DNA of 64,000 nucleotides from Leptothrix sp. (in: b-proteobacteria) (GCA_013822685.1 PNKV01000014.1:1-64000), one strand, 5' to 3'; positions 18,019 to 26,480 are shown, counted from the first letter of the stretch. Notes: a model not told the origin generated them from the letters alone. Numbers and translations: made by a program.

Positions 18019-18846
18019 ATGAAATTTGCATTCAAGAGCATCGTGGCTGCTGCCGCGTTTGTTGCTGTCGGTGCTGCTAGCGCGACTCCTTATGCCGGCA
18101 CCTGGAGCGTTGTCTCCGGTTCGGGCGGCCTGACTTTCTCGGCTGACGCTCTGTCGGCTCTGAGCGCTTCGGGCTCGACCGTGGTGACCGCTGCCACCAT
18201 CCCCACCATCACCGGCCTGCCCGGCGCTGGCGCCACCAACACCGCGGTCTACACCAAGGCCACCGGTAACGTGAGCCTGTCGTTCAACACCGCCACCATC
18301 ACTGGCGACGCACTGACCTCGCTGCAAGCCGCGAACTCGTTGGTTCAAATCCGCCGCACGACGTTCAACGACGACGAAACCACGACCACGCGCAGCGTGT
18401 TCATGGCTAACTTCGACGTGAACCTGAGCAACTCCACGATTTTCGCCAACCTGTACTCGCGTACGGATGCCGGCGCTCTGATCAGCTACGGCAAGCAAGC
18501 CATCTTCACGGCTGACGTTCCTGGCGTCGTGGGCGGCACGGGCGGCAACATCCAAGTGACTTCGGTTGCTGGTGGCGTGGCCAACGGCACGGCCAGCGGC
18601 AGCTTGGCTGGCAGCCTGCGCATGAATGGCACCACGGCCAACACCGTGTTGACTTCGCTGGGTCTGTCGACTGCAGCCACTGACCCTGTCGCCACCCTGG
18701 TGCGCACGGCCAACTGGGGCACGACCAACGCTTCGGGCACTTTCACCGCCCCTGCTCCTCCTGTCCCTGAGCCTTCGACCTACGTGTTGATGGGCCTGGG
18801 CCTGGTTGGTATCGCTGCTGTGGCTCGCCGCCGCCGCGCTGCCTAA
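18019..18846 (+). CDS. PEP-CTERM sorting domain protein
   Basis: A 275-residue exported protein. The signal peptide MKFAFKSIVAAAAFVAVGAASA is followed by a beta-rich, Ala/Thr/Ser/Gly-rich body. The C-terminus is the classic tripartite sorting signal: VPEPSTYV at 249-256, a hydrophobic helix LMGLGLVGIAAVA, and RRRR. An exosortase would cleave and anchor or release it; no exosortase is in the window. A GTGTGGAGA ribosome-binding site supports the ATG at 18019, 14 codons inside the longest frame. The core motifs RRTTFNDDET (112-121), MANF (129-132) and TSLGLS (212-217) recur in the tandem genes at 20287 and 21321, which lack the tail. Confidence 0.88.
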   Translation: MKFAFKSIVAAAAFVAVGAASATPYAGTWSVVSGSGGLTFSADALSALSASGSTVVTAATIPTITGLPGAGATNTAVYTKATGNVSLSFNTATITGDALTSLQAANSLVQIRRTTFNDDETTTTRSVFMANFDVNLSNSTIFANLYSRTDAGALISYGKQAIFTADVPGVVGGTGGNIQVTSVAGGVANGTASGSLAGSLRMNGTTANTVLTSLGLSTAATDPVATLVRTANWGTTNASGTFTAPAPPVPEPSTYVLMGLGLVGIAAVARRRRAA

Positions 18847-18920
18847 GTTGTTAAAGCGCTTGCGCTTTAACGCCAGGACTTGAAGTACTTGGCTGGGAAA
18901 GCATAAAAACTTTCCCTCTT

Positions 18921-18950
18921 AAAACCGCTCTGTGTACAGAGCGGTTTTTT
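18921..18950 (+). terminator. Rho-independent terminator of PEP-CTERM gene
   Basis: AAAACCGCTCTG pairs with CAGAGCGGTTTT around a TGTA loop and a T-run follows. A second perfect 9-bp hairpin (TTAAAGCGC / GCGCTTTAA, 18851-18870) sits directly after the stop codon and may protect the 3' end. Confidence 0.85.
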
Positions 18951-19020
18951 ACATCAGGGTTGGGTCGATTGACGATAATTGGGGCATGACCCCAAAGAAC
19001 CTATCATCGCTGGAGACAAT

Positions 19021-20196
19021 ATGACAATGCCGTTCCGTTTGAGTGCAGTTGCTGGATTGATTTTCTTGGGTGCCATGGCCAATGCCGGCGCTGAAACTAC
19101 GACCGACCGGTATGGTAAGGAGCTCAAGATTGAGCCGACGCGCAATATATTTGCGCGGTTTGGGGTGCTGGGTTTTAAGTTGAATAATAAGTCTGAGGCT
19201 GCGAGAGATGTTAGCGGGGCGGTATTGGCTCCGCCTGCGGTTGCTCGTACGAACCCACTGCTTCCTCCTGTTATTACTCCAGGTGATCGAAGCTGGACTT
19301 GTAATAGAGGTCTTCCAATCGATCCTGATGACCCAGATCTGGGCTTTTTGCCGCCATGCAGTCCAGCAGCGGACCCTGTGGATCGATATGGCACCATTTA
19401 TGGCAGCAGTAATCAAGAGGTTTTGTTTGGTGATCCAGACGTCCCGGGAAGTCCTGCCAGCCAAGGGATTGATACACTTGGGTTGCCTCCCGATGTCAGG
19501 GCCCACATTACAAACCCGGCGCCGGGCGCTGTTGCAACAGTCGGGATGTATTTTGACGAAGCCCATAAATGGGCCGTTGAAGTCCCAGTGATGGCACTGC
19601 CCTTTAAGGTCGATATTTATGGTCGGGGAACCTTTCAAAATGCGGGCAAAATCATCACTGGCAAAACTCTTGGATTTTTTGTTTTCGGGCATTATTACTT
19701 CGGACAAAAAGCAGATAAATTTCGGCCATCGGTTTCTTTGACAGCCAATTATTTGATTCCGTTTGATTTGCAGGCAACGTCGTCGCTTGAAAATTGGGCG
19801 GGCGGCAAGACTAAGATTTCCAGTAAGGGATCAATTGGTCTTGGATGGTTAATTGGTGGTAAGTACGCAATTAATGATCGATGGGATGTGAATTTGCACA
19901 TGGGGCAATTCAAGGCCAAGGTGGAGAATACGCTGGTCACTCGTGACACTGTATTTACCGATCAATCTATTGTTTTTCAGAACTGGCCCGGGGCATTGGG
20001 TGAGAGATTGAGGGCGCTTGCGGCTGGCGGTAGCAGTAATTTGTTGAAAACGCAGTTGCAAGAACTCATTCTCTATCGTAACTATGATCCCTCCCACAGG
20101 GTCAATGGCGGCGCCAATTTAGGTACCTTCACCCGGAAGCAAACGCAAACATTGGATCCCTATGTTGTGATGATGACGGTTGGCTATAACTTTTGA
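19021..20196 (+). CDS. OmpW-like outer membrane beta-barrel protein
   Basis: A 391-residue exported protein. The signal peptide is MTMPFRLSAVAGLIFLGAMANAGA. Features of the OmpW/AlkL family include RNIFARFGVLGF, VEVPVMALPFKVDIYG, FVFGHYYFG, FRPSVSLTANYLIPFD and the C-terminal strand YVVMMTVGYNF ending in Phe, typical of BAM-dependent barrels. Two inserts (about 60-145 and 290-360) make it longer than the roughly 210-residue OmpW. Its DNA is visibly more AT-rich (TTT, AAT, ATT codons) than its neighbours, suggesting recent acquisition. The ATG at 19021 has GGAG 5-8 bases upstream; the longer frame needs a TTG start. The substrate of the putative channel is unknown. Confidence 0.68.
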   Translation: MTMPFRLSAVAGLIFLGAMANAGAETTTDRYGKELKIEPTRNIFARFGVLGFKLNNKSEAARDVSGAVLAPPAVARTNPLLPPVITPGDRSWTCNRGLPIDPDDPDLGFLPPCSPAADPVDRYGTIYGSSNQEVLFGDPDVPGSPASQGIDTLGLPPDVRAHITNPAPGAVATVGMYFDEAHKWAVEVPVMALPFKVDIYGRGTFQNAGKIITGKTLGFFVFGHYYFGQKADKFRPSVSLTANYLIPFDLQATSSLENWAGGKTKISSKGSIGLGWLIGGKYAINDRWDVNLHMGQFKAKVENTLVTRDTVFTDQSIVFQNWPGALGERLRALAAGGSSNLLKTQLQELILYRNYDPSHRVNGGANLGTFTRKQTQTLDPYVVMMTVGYNF

Positions 20197-20212
20197 AGAA
20201 GTTGGGTCTCCA

Positions 20213-20243
20213 GTAAAAAAGCTGCCAATTGGCAGCTTTTTTA
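20213..20243. terminator. Bidirectional terminator between convergent genes
   Basis: GCTGCC AATT GGCAGC is flanked by six As on the left and six Ts on the right, so it can stop transcription from both sides. A second hairpin, GTAAGCCCGC TTGC GCGGGCTTAC, lies at 20253-20276 directly after the stop of the minus-strand gene. Confidence 0.88.
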
Positions 20244-20286
20244 CTTTGATAGGTAAGCCCGCTTGCGCGGGCTTACACCTTTCAAA

Positions 20287-20988
20287 TCAAGGAGCAGGAA
20301 CGTAAGGCTTGTTCGACACGGCAGGCTTGCGAACCTTGACAGCGATTTCTTGCGTCAGGGTACCGAAGTCGGTGTCGCGCACCAAGCTGATCACGGCGTC
20401 GCCAGACAGGCCCAAGGAGGTGGCGAACAGGTCCACGGCGGCGGGAGTCAGCTTCAGCTTGTCGAGCACTTCACGGCCGGTGATGCTCAGGGGAAACTTG
20501 TACTTCAGGGCCAAAGGCGTGGCCGTGTTGAAGTCGTAAACCGCGAACATGGGCTGGGTGGTGGCGCCGTGGGTGGTGGCATCTGCCAACACTTGGTGAC
20601 CAATGTAGTCCAGCTTGAAGTTAGCCAGGACGATGCCTGAAGTGATGACTTCACCGGTTTCTTCGTCCAAGGTGCGGCGGACGATGTCCAGGGCCGAGCC
20701 GCTGGCTTGGCCGGCACCAATCTTCAGCGAAGGCGTGACAGTGATGCTGGTGATGGGCAGGCTGAACGACCAGGCGGTGGTGGCGCCAGTTTCGAGGATA
20801 GGGGTGGTGTTGCCCAGAGCAACCACCTTGCCGCCGTTGGCCTTGAACAGGCTGATGGCGTTGGCCGAGAAGTCCAGCCTGGAGGTGCCTTGCAGGCCGC
20901 TCCAGTTGATGGTCAGGGCGTTGGCAGAGGCGGCCATGGCGAGGGTGGCGGCAGCGAAAGAGATAGAACGGATGGTCAGCAGTTTCAT
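20287..20988 (-). CDS. Secreted PEP-CTERM-paralogue lacking the sorting tail (copy 1)
   Basis: A 233-residue protein with a signal peptide ending SANA near residue 23. It is a close tandem paralogue of the 21321 gene, identical over stretches such as ASGSALDIVRRT, EVITSGIVLANFKLDYI and PMFAVYDFN. It also aligns with the PEP-CTERM protein at 18019: RRTLDEET at 104-111, LANF at 121-124, 18 residues from RR to NF in both, and SLGLSGDAVISLVRDTDFGT against SLGLSTAATDPVATLVRTANWGT. It ends YVPAP with no PEP motif or membrane helix, so it should be released to the periplasm or outside. Function unknown. Confidence 0.72.
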   Translation of the reverse strand: MKLLTIRSISFAAATLAMAASANALTINWSGLQGTSRLDFSANAISLFKANGGKVVALGNTTPILETGATTAWSFSLPITSITVTPSLKIGAGQASGSALDIVRRTLDEETGEVITSGIVLANFKLDYIGHQVLADATTHGATTQPMFAVYDFNTATPLALKYKFPLSITGREVLDKLKLTPAAVDLFATSLGLSGDAVISLVRDTDFGTLTQEIAVKVRKPAVSNKPYVPAP

Positions 20989-21320
20989 TTTGGCTCCTTG
21001 GTGAACAAGCTTGCTTGATGCAAGTGATTGGATGGCTCAATGTTGCATCAAAGCAATTTTCCAATGCCCCCCGCAAACAGGGGGTCGAGGCGCCCACCCC
21101 CCTGGATAGTGTGAAAAATTGGGGTAACCAAGTAGTTGTAAGTTACGCAGAGACTACGGGATTTCACTATTTCCCGGTTTTGAGGGCGTCTTGGGTGCGA
21201 GGACTCATTCAGCCCAACGCAAAATGCAAAAAGGCTCCCGGGGTGGGAGCCTTTTTTGCAACATGAAACTCTGAATGAGTTAGCCAAACGGAGCTATTTG
21301 GCCAAGCCCATCACTGAGAT
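20989..21320 (-). promoter_or_regulatory. Intergenic region: leader of copy 1 and terminator of copy 2
   Basis: This 332-base gap holds no gene. Next to the 20287 gene it carries a ribosome-binding site (AAGGAGCC) and a GC-rich inverted repeat, CCCCCC GCAAACA GGGGG at 21067-21084, about 79 bases before the start. At 21228-21257 a hairpin (AAGGCTCCC / GGGAGCCTT) with flanking A and T runs terminates the upstream minus-strand paralogue at 21321. The 60 bases next to the start resemble the leader of the other paralogue, so the duplication included the upstream control region. Confidence 0.6.
21228..21257 (-). terminator. Rho-independent terminator of copy 2
   Basis: GGCTCCC pairs with GGGAGCC around a short GC loop, flanked by A5 and T6 runs. 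It lies 64 bases beyond the stop of the 21321 gene in its reading direction. Confidence 0.85.
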
Positions 21321-22001
21321 TCAGGGAGCGGGAACGTAAGGAGTCTTCGACACGGCAGGCTTGCGAGCGTTGGTGCTGATGTTTTGGGTCAGCGTGCCGA
21401 AATCGGTGGTGGCCACCAGGTTCAGAACGGCATCGCCAGACAGGCCCAGCGATGAAGCGAACAAGTCCACAGCGGCGGGGGTCAGGATCAGCTTGTCCAG
21501 CACTTCATTGCCAGTCACCGTCAGAGGGAACTTGTACTTCAGGGCCAAAGGCGTGGCCACATTGAAGTCGTACACGGCAAACATAGGTTGCGTGGCGCCG
21601 CCACGGGGGGTCGAATCGGCCAGAACCTTGTGGTTGATGTAGTCCAGCTTGAAGTTGGCCAGAACGATGCCCGAGGTGATGACTTCACCGGTGTCTTCGT
21701 CGATGGTGCGGCGGACGATGTCCAGGGCCGAGCCGCTGGCTTGGCCGGCAGCAACCTTCAAGGAGCCGTTGATTTCGATGCTGGTGATGGGCAGCGAGAA
21801 GCTCCAGCCGCTGGTGCCGACGGGGGTGGTGTTGCCCAAGGCAACCAGCTTGCCGCCGTTGGCTTGGAACAGGCTGATGGCGTTGGCCGAGAAGTCCAGC
21901 TTGGACGTGCCTTGCATCTTGGTCCAGTCAATGGTCAAGGCATTGGCGGAAGCGGCCAGAACGAGGGTAGCGGCGGCGAAAGAGATGGAACGCAGTTTCA
22001 T
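21321..22001 (-). CDS. Secreted PEP-CTERM-paralogue lacking the sorting tail (copy 2)
   Basis: A 226-residue exported protein. The signal peptide MKLRSISFAAATLVLAASANA is followed by LTIDWTKMQGTSKLDFSANAIS. It is the tandem duplicate of the gene at 20287 (same order of motifs, same YVPAP end, roughly three quarters identical by eye). The same core as the PEP-CTERM protein is present (VRRTIDEDTGE, VLANFKLDYI, SLGLSGDAVLNLV), but there is no sorting tail. It has a ribosome-binding site (AAGGAGCT) and its own GC-rich upstream repeat. Each copy has its own terminator, so the two are separately transcribed. Function unknown; a matrix or surface role is a guess from the sorted relative. Confidence 0.72.
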   Translation of the reverse strand: MKLRSISFAAATLVLAASANALTIDWTKMQGTSKLDFSANAISLFQANGGKLVALGNTTPVGTSGWSFSLPITSIEINGSLKVAAGQASGSALDIVRRTIDEDTGEVITSGIVLANFKLDYINHKVLADSTPRGGATQPMFAVYDFNVATPLALKYKFPLTVTGNEVLDKLILTPAAVDLFASSLGLSGDAVLNLVATTDFGTLTQNISTNARKPAVSKTPYVPAP

Positions 22002-22076
22002 TTAGTAGCTCCTTTGGAAGTGCTTGCGGGTTGCAAGATTTGGTGAATGAATAGTGCCGCAGCACCGTTTTAAGGT

Positions 22077-22094
22077 CCCCCCGTGAGTGGGGGG
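22077..22094 (-). promoter_or_regulatory. GC-rich inverted repeat upstream of copy 2
   Basis: CCCCCC GTGAGT GGGGGG, a perfect 6-bp inverted repeat 76 bases before the start of the 21321 gene. It matches in type and position the one before the 20287 gene. A CTAGGG sequence lies about 30 bases further upstream (near 22122), also found near the 18019 gene. Confidence 0.45.
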
Positions 22095-22229
22095 CTTTGC
22101 TTGGTGAAAGCCCGGAAAACTAGGGAAACCATGGAGCGTGGAACATCGATCGTTCCTCGGGATTCCACTAGTTGGGGCTTTTTGCGACCATTTGCGCGCC
22201 TTATGAGCGCCGCTGGTGCCTTGCCAAGC

Positions 22230-22868
22230 TCAGCGGGGCGCCAAGTTGGTGCTGTGCAATTGCACGCGCAGCTGGGCCAAGCCACTTTGGGCGTCTTGGG
22301 CCATCAGCACACCAGGATCATCCACATCCACACCCATGGCGGGGTAGCGGGCAGTCAGGCGGGCAAGATCGCGCTCGCTGTCCAGACGGATGAGTTCAGA
22401 GAACAACTCGGCCGAGAAGCCCACGGGGTGGCCACGGCGGTGGCGGTACTGAGGAAACACCACGGTGTACAGCGCAACGGCGTTGGCCACAGCGCGCAAG
22501 GTGTCCACTTGCAGCATGGGCATGTCGGCAGGAAGCAGCAGCCAGCCAGGGGCGTTGGCACTGGCTTCCACGCCCGCTGCCACAGCCCTGGCTAGGCGAT
22601 CAGCGCGTGACCGTGTGGGGGCCATGTCGGGGAGGTCGATCACGTCATTGCCCGGCAGCAGTTGGCGGGCTTGTTTGGCCATGTCTGGAGGCGCCACGAC
22701 GACCATGGGCAGTCCACTGGCCAAACCGCGGCGAACGGTGCTGTCCATCACTGAGAAAAGCCCCAATGCCTGCTGCCCGTTGGCCGCCGATTGGCCGGCC
22801 GCACCCGTCGCACCGACGCCAGCGGGCGTGGGTTCGGCCAGGATGATGAGCGTGGGCTGGTGGTTCAT
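22230..22868 (-). CDS. MobA/MocA-like nucleotidyltransferase family protein
   Basis: A 212-residue protein resembling the NTP transferases of molybdenum-cofactor synthesis. It has LLLPADMPMLQVDTLRAV (metal-binding aspartate in PADMP), and YRHRRGHPVGFSAELFSEL matches the conserved GHPV-F segment of MocA-type cytidylyltransferases. The N-terminal loop, normally LAAGxSxRMG, is replaced by ILAEPTPAGVGATGAAG, so nucleotide binding may be altered. I chose the ATG at 22868 over 22913 because MNHQPTLIIL begins the fold; the ribosome-binding site is weak. No other molybdenum gene is nearby, so the substrate is uncertain. Confidence 0.6.
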   Translation of the reverse strand: MNHQPTLIILAEPTPAGVGATGAAGQSAANGQQALGLFSVMDSTVRRGLASGLPMVVVAPPDMAKQARQLLPGNDVIDLPDMAPTRSRADRLARAVAAGVEASANAPGWLLLPADMPMLQVDTLRAVANAVALYTVVFPQYRHRRGHPVGFSAELFSELIRLDSERDLARLTARYPAMGVDVDDPGVLMAQDAQSGLAQLRVQLHSTNLAPR

Positions 22869-23006
22869 GGTTTGGCAAGGACTTGCAACAAAGTGTGAGC
22901 CAAATTGCTGCAATGCACCAGAGCACCATTACTTAGGCAAATACCCCAGACGGGTTTAAGCGGTTTTGGCTTCGCAGCCAGGGCCAGACTGGCCGATACT
23001 TGATGG

Positions 23007-23657
23007 ATGGAAAAAACATCACACGACTTGGCGCAGATGCGCCAAAGCTATGAACGCGCAGCCCTTGACGAGGAGCATGTGCAGAACAACCCCCTGGCGC
23101 AATTTCACCAATGGTTTGACGATGCTGTGCAGGCGAAGCTGTCGGAGCCCAATGCAATGACCCTGGCGACGGCGGGGGCGGATGGGCGGCCTTCCACCAG
23201 GGTGCTTTTGCTCAAAGGGGCCGATGAGCGTGGGTTGGTGTGGTTCACCAATTACGCCAGCCGGAAAGGGCGGGATCTGGCCTCCAACCCATTCGCGGCG
23301 ATCCAATTTTTCTGGGGGCCCTTGGAGCGGGTGGTTCGGGTAGAGGGGCGCGTTGAAAAGGTGGCCGAGCCTGAATCAGACGATTACTACCGCTCCAGGC
23401 CACTGGGTTCGCGGATTGGCGCTTGGGCTTCGCCGCAAAGTGAAGTCATCCCGTCTCGAGAGGCTTTGGAGTCAGCCTGGGCCGATCAGCAGTCAAAGTT
23501 GGGCGATGATCCACCCAGGCCCCCGCATTGGGGCGGATATCGCCTGGTGCCCGACCGCTGGGAATTCTGGCAAGGGCGCACGTCACGCCTGCATGACCGA
23601 TTGGTTTTTGAATTGAACCCAAGCGGTCAGTGGCTGATGCGCCGGCTGGCGCCCTGA
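23007..23657 (+). CDS. pdxH: Pyridoxamine 5'-phosphate oxidase
   Basis: A 216-residue FMN enzyme of standard length. Family segments include [43 protein letters not shown] (FMN and substrate contacts) and the C-terminal signature [27 protein letters not shown], ending in the typical RRLAP. It oxidises PNP or PMP to pyridoxal phosphate, the cofactor of GlyA encoded 6 kb away. The start codon at 23007 gives the normal N-terminus ([22 protein letters not shown]). It converges with msrA with a 4-base gap. Confidence 0.96.
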   Translation: MEKTSHDLAQMRQSYERAALDEEHVQNNPLAQFHQWFDDAVQAKLSEPNAMTLATAGADGRPSTRVLLLKGADERGLVWFTNYASRKGRDLASNPFAAIQFFWGPLERVVRVEGRVEKVAEPESDDYYRSRPLGSRIGAWASPQSEVIPSREALESAWADQQSKLGDDPPRPPHWGGYRLVPDRWEFWQGRTSRLHDRLVFELNPSGQWLMRRLAP

Positions 23658-23661
23658 GCGG

Positions 23662-24225
23662 TCAATCCTTTTTGAGGAGGTCGGCAAAGGTCTTCTGGAA
23701 CTTGGCAACCTTGGGCGCGACGACGAATGCGCAATAGCCGGCGTGGGGGTTGTGCTCAAAATACCGCTGGTGGTAGGCCTCGGCGGCGTGGTAGTTGACC
23801 AGGGGGCGTACCTCGGTCACGATGGGTTTGCCAAACGCGTGGCTCGTCTCCAGTTGTTCGATCAAGGCCCTGGCTTGGTGAGCTTGCTCGCTGTTGTGGG
23901 TGTAGATACCTGAGCGGTATTGGGTGCCCTCGTCGTTGCCCTGGCGGTTCAGCGTGGTGGGGTCGTGGATGGTGAAAAACACCTCCAGCAGCTGGTGGTA
24001 GCTGACTTGGCTGGGGTCAAATTTGACCCGCACGACCTCGGCATGGCCCGTGGTGCCTGAGCAGACGTCGTCGTAGCTCGGGTTGGGGTGCTCGCCGTTG
24101 CTGTAGCCGGATTCGGCGTCGATCACGCCCTTCAGCTGGTTGAAAACGGTTTCGATGCACCAAAAGCAGCCGCCACCAAACGTGGCTTCTTCAATGGTGT
24201 TGCTTTGGGGGGCATTGGCTTCCAT
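23662..24225 (-). CDS. msrA: Peptide-methionine (S)-S-oxide reductase
   Basis: A 187-residue MsrA. The catalytic motif GGGCFWCIE occurs near residue 16, with GYSNGEHPNPSYDDVCSGTTGHAEVV and the C-terminal PHAGYCAFVVAPKVAKF, typical of the class. It repairs methionine-S-sulfoxide using thioredoxin. The start at 24225 has AAGGAT upstream; the longer frame to 24276 adds a non-family stretch. There is no signal peptide, so it acts in the cytoplasm. It diverges from gcdH. Confidence 0.96.
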   Translation of the reverse strand: MEANAPQSNTIEEATFGGGCFWCIETVFNQLKGVIDAESGYSNGEHPNPSYDDVCSGTTGHAEVVRVKFDPSQVSYHQLLEVFFTIHDPTTLNRQGNDEGTQYRSGIYTHNSEQAHQARALIEQLETSHAFGKPIVTEVRPLVNYHAAEAYHQRYFEHNPHAGYCAFVVAPKVAKFQKTFADLLKKD

Positions 24226-24290
24226 GGGCGGTATCCTTGTGCGTAGACTGACGTGCGATGCGCAATGATCATCCAAACCAAGTCAATTCC

Positions 24291-25463
24291 ATGAGCAAAG
24301 CCACATTTTCCTGGACAGATCCTTTGTTGTTGGATGCCCAGCTGTCGGACGAGGAGCGGGCCATCCGCGATGCTGCCCAAGCTTATTGTCAGGACAAGCT
24401 GCAGCCCCGCATCCTCTCGGCCAACCGCGAAGAGCGCTTTGACCGCGAATTGATGAACGAAATGGGTGCCCTGGGCTTTCTGGGTGCCACCATTGATGGG
24501 TATGGCTGCGCGGGCGTCAACCATGTCTGTTATGGCCTGATCGCACGCGAGGTGGAGCGGGTTGATTCGGGCTACCGCAGCGCCATGAGCGTGCAAAGCT
24601 CTTTGGTGATGCACCCCATCCATGCCTACGGCAGCGAGGCGCAGCGGCAAAAATATTTGCCCAAACTGGCCACGGGCGAGTGGGTGGGCTGCTTTGGCCT
24701 GACCGAGCCCAACCATGGCTCTGATCCCGGCAGCATGGTCACCCGGGCCACCAAGGTCGAGGGCGGCTATGTGCTCAACGGCGCCAAGATGTGGATCACC
24801 AATTCACCCATCGCCGATCTGGCGGTGGTGTGGGCCAAGCTGGATGACACCATCCGCGGCTTTGTGGTCGAGCGGGGCATGAAAGGCTTCAGCACGCCGC
24901 GCATCGAGGGCAAGCTCAGCCTGCGCGCCAGCGTGACCGGTGAGATCGTGCTGGACCAGGTGCTGGTGTCGGACGAGCACATCCTGCCCAATGTGTCAGG
25001 CCTGAAAGGGCCATTTGGCTGCCTGAACAAGGCGCGCTATGGCATTGCCTGGGGCGCCATGGGCGCAGCCGAGTTCTGCTGGCACGCCGCGCGTCAGTAC
25101 ACGCTGGACCGCATCCAATTTGGCCGGCCACTGGCCCAAACCCAACTGGTGCAAAAGAAGCTGGCCGACATGCAGACCGAGATCACCCTGGGCCTGCATG
25201 CGGCCCTGCGCGTGGGGCGCCTGCTGGACGAGCACCAGGCCGCGCCTGAAATGATCAGCCTGATCAAGCGCAACAACTGCGGCAAGGCGCTTGACGTGGC
25301 GCGCCTGGCCCGCGACATGCACGGCGGCAACGGCATCCACGATGAGTACCACGTCATGCGCCACATGGTGAACCTGGAAACAGTCAACACGTATGAAGGC
25401 ACGCACGATGTGCACGCCTTGATCCTGGGCCGTGCCCAGACCGGCTTGCAAGCCTTTTTCTGA
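24291..25463 (+). CDS. gcdH: Glutaryl-CoA dehydrogenase
   Basis: A 390-residue acyl-CoA dehydrogenase that starts in the GcdH pattern [37 protein letters not shown] and substrate segments are [16 protein letters not shown] and [18 protein letters not shown]. The catalytic glutamate lies in [16 protein letters not shown]. It oxidises and decarboxylates glutaryl-CoA to crotonyl-CoA in lysine and tryptophan breakdown, passing electrons to ETF. I prefer 24291 to 24258 on family length, though neither start has a strong ribosome-binding site. The DUF218 gene follows after 12 bases. Confidence 0.93.
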   Translation: MSKATFSWTDPLLLDAQLSDEERAIRDAAQAYCQDKLQPRILSANREERFDRELMNEMGALGFLGATIDGYGCAGVNHVCYGLIAREVERVDSGYRSAMSVQSSLVMHPIHAYGSEAQRQKYLPKLATGEWVGCFGLTEPNHGSDPGSMVTRATKVEGGYVLNGAKMWITNSPIADLAVVWAKLDDTIRGFVVERGMKGFSTPRIEGKLSLRASVTGEIVLDQVLVSDEHILPNVSGLKGPFGCLNKARYGIAWGAMGAAEFCWHAARQYTLDRIQFGRPLAQTQLVQKKLADMQTEITLGLHAALRVGRLLDEHQAAPEMISLIKRNNCGKALDVARLARDMHGGNGIHDEYHVMRHMVNLETVNTYEGTHDVHALILGRAQTGLQAFF

Positions 25464-25475
25464 CAAGGGCCCGCC

Positions 25476-26348
25476 ATGCAGGATTGGGCGGCTTGGAAGC
25501 CATTGATCAGCGCGTTGTTGTTGCCACCCGTGCCCTGGCTGGTGCTGGTGTTGGTGGGCGCCCGGCTGATCCTGCCTAGGCGCAATCTGGGTTATTTTTT
25601 GCTGCTGGTGGGGGTGGTCGGCGTGTGGATGGGCAGTTGCTCTGGCACAGCCACCTGGCTGCAAAACCACGTGTTGCGCCCGCCGCCAGCCTTGCTGGGT
25701 GAAGCCCAGGATCGGCTGACCGCCAGCGGGAAGGTCTACGCACAGCAGGTGGCGCTGGCCCTGCGCCAGGGCAAGGCGCCGCCACCGCCCACGGTGGGCA
25801 TCATGGTGCTGGGTGCGGGCCTGGTACCCAAGTCTCAAGAATACGGTGTCACCGACCTGACTCATTTTTTTGCGGAACGCCTGCGCTATGGCGTGTGGCT
25901 GAGCCGCTTGACGGGGTGGCCCCTTGGGGTGACCGGTGGGGTGGGTTGGGGGCAGAAGGACGTGCAGGAGGGCCCTGCCGAGGCCGAAGTGGCCGGGCGC
26001 GTTGCCGAGCAGGCTTACGGACTGCCATTGCGCTGGGTTGAAAAGGACTCGGCCGACACACGGGGCAATGCGGCGGCCGCCGTGACCTTGCTGGCGGATC
26101 AGGGCGTGACCGAGATTGTGTTGGTGACCGATGCCTTCCACATGCCGCGTTCAAGGCGGGCCTTTGAGCAGGCCGCGGCCAGTTGGGCGGCGCGCGCTGG
26201 CAAGCCTGCGCCGGTGATCACACCGGCCCCGGGCAAGTTCTGGGGCAAGGAAGCCAATCCCATCCTGGAGTGGGTTCCTTCAGGCGGCGGCATGGTCAAT
26301 GTGCGCCTGCTCTGCCGTGAACTGCTGGGCATGCTGGCCGGTAGTTAG
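25476..26348 (+). CDS. YdcF/ElyC-family (DUF218) membrane protein
   Basis: A 290-residue protein. There are two N-terminal membrane helices (about 8-33 and 39-60) followed by a DUF218 domain: TVGIMVLGAGLV, LSRLTGWPLGVTGGVGWGQ, EKDSADTRGNAAAAVTLLADQGVTEIVLVTDAFHMPRSRRAFE. E. coli ElyC, of this family, affects envelope integrity and lipid-carrier use in wall synthesis; biochemistry is unsettled. It follows gcdH closely but is not obviously related in function. Hairpins downstream end the unit. Confidence 0.85.
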   Translation: MQDWAAWKPLISALLLPPVPWLVLVLVGARLILPRRNLGYFLLLVGVVGVWMGSCSGTATWLQNHVLRPPPALLGEAQDRLTASGKVYAQQVALALRQGKAPPPPTVGIMVLGAGLVPKSQEYGVTDLTHFFAERLRYGVWLSRLTGWPLGVTGGVGWGQKDVQEGPAEAEVAGRVAEQAYGLPLRWVEKDSADTRGNAAAAVTLLADQGVTEIVLVTDAFHMPRSRRAFEQAAASWAARAGKPAPVITPAPGKFWGKEANPILEWVPSGGGMVNVRLLCRELLGMLAGS

Positions 26349-26378
26349 GCTCCGTTAAAAAGCGGGTCCACAAACAGA

Positions 26379-26402
26379 AACCCCCGGACTAGGCCGGGGG
26401 TT
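26379..26402. repeat. GC-rich hairpin downstream of DUF218 gene
   Basis: AACCCCCGG ACTAGG CCGGGGGTT forms a perfect 9-bp stem. It is not followed by a T-run, so termination is not certain. Confidence 0.5.
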
Positions 26403-26459
26403 GGAGCGGCCTAAGCCGTCCTTGGAAAGGGCAAAGATTAACGTTTGCCACATCCCGTC

Positions 26460-26480
26460 AGACGCAGTGACTGCGTCTTT
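26460..26480 (+). terminator. Hairpin with T-run between DUF218 gene and ubiD
   Basis: GACGCAG TGA CTGCGTC followed by TTTT. It could terminate plus-strand transcription over 100 bases past the DUF218 gene, or end a small RNA starting after the first hairpin. Nothing else is seen in the 209-base gap. Confidence 0.55.
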
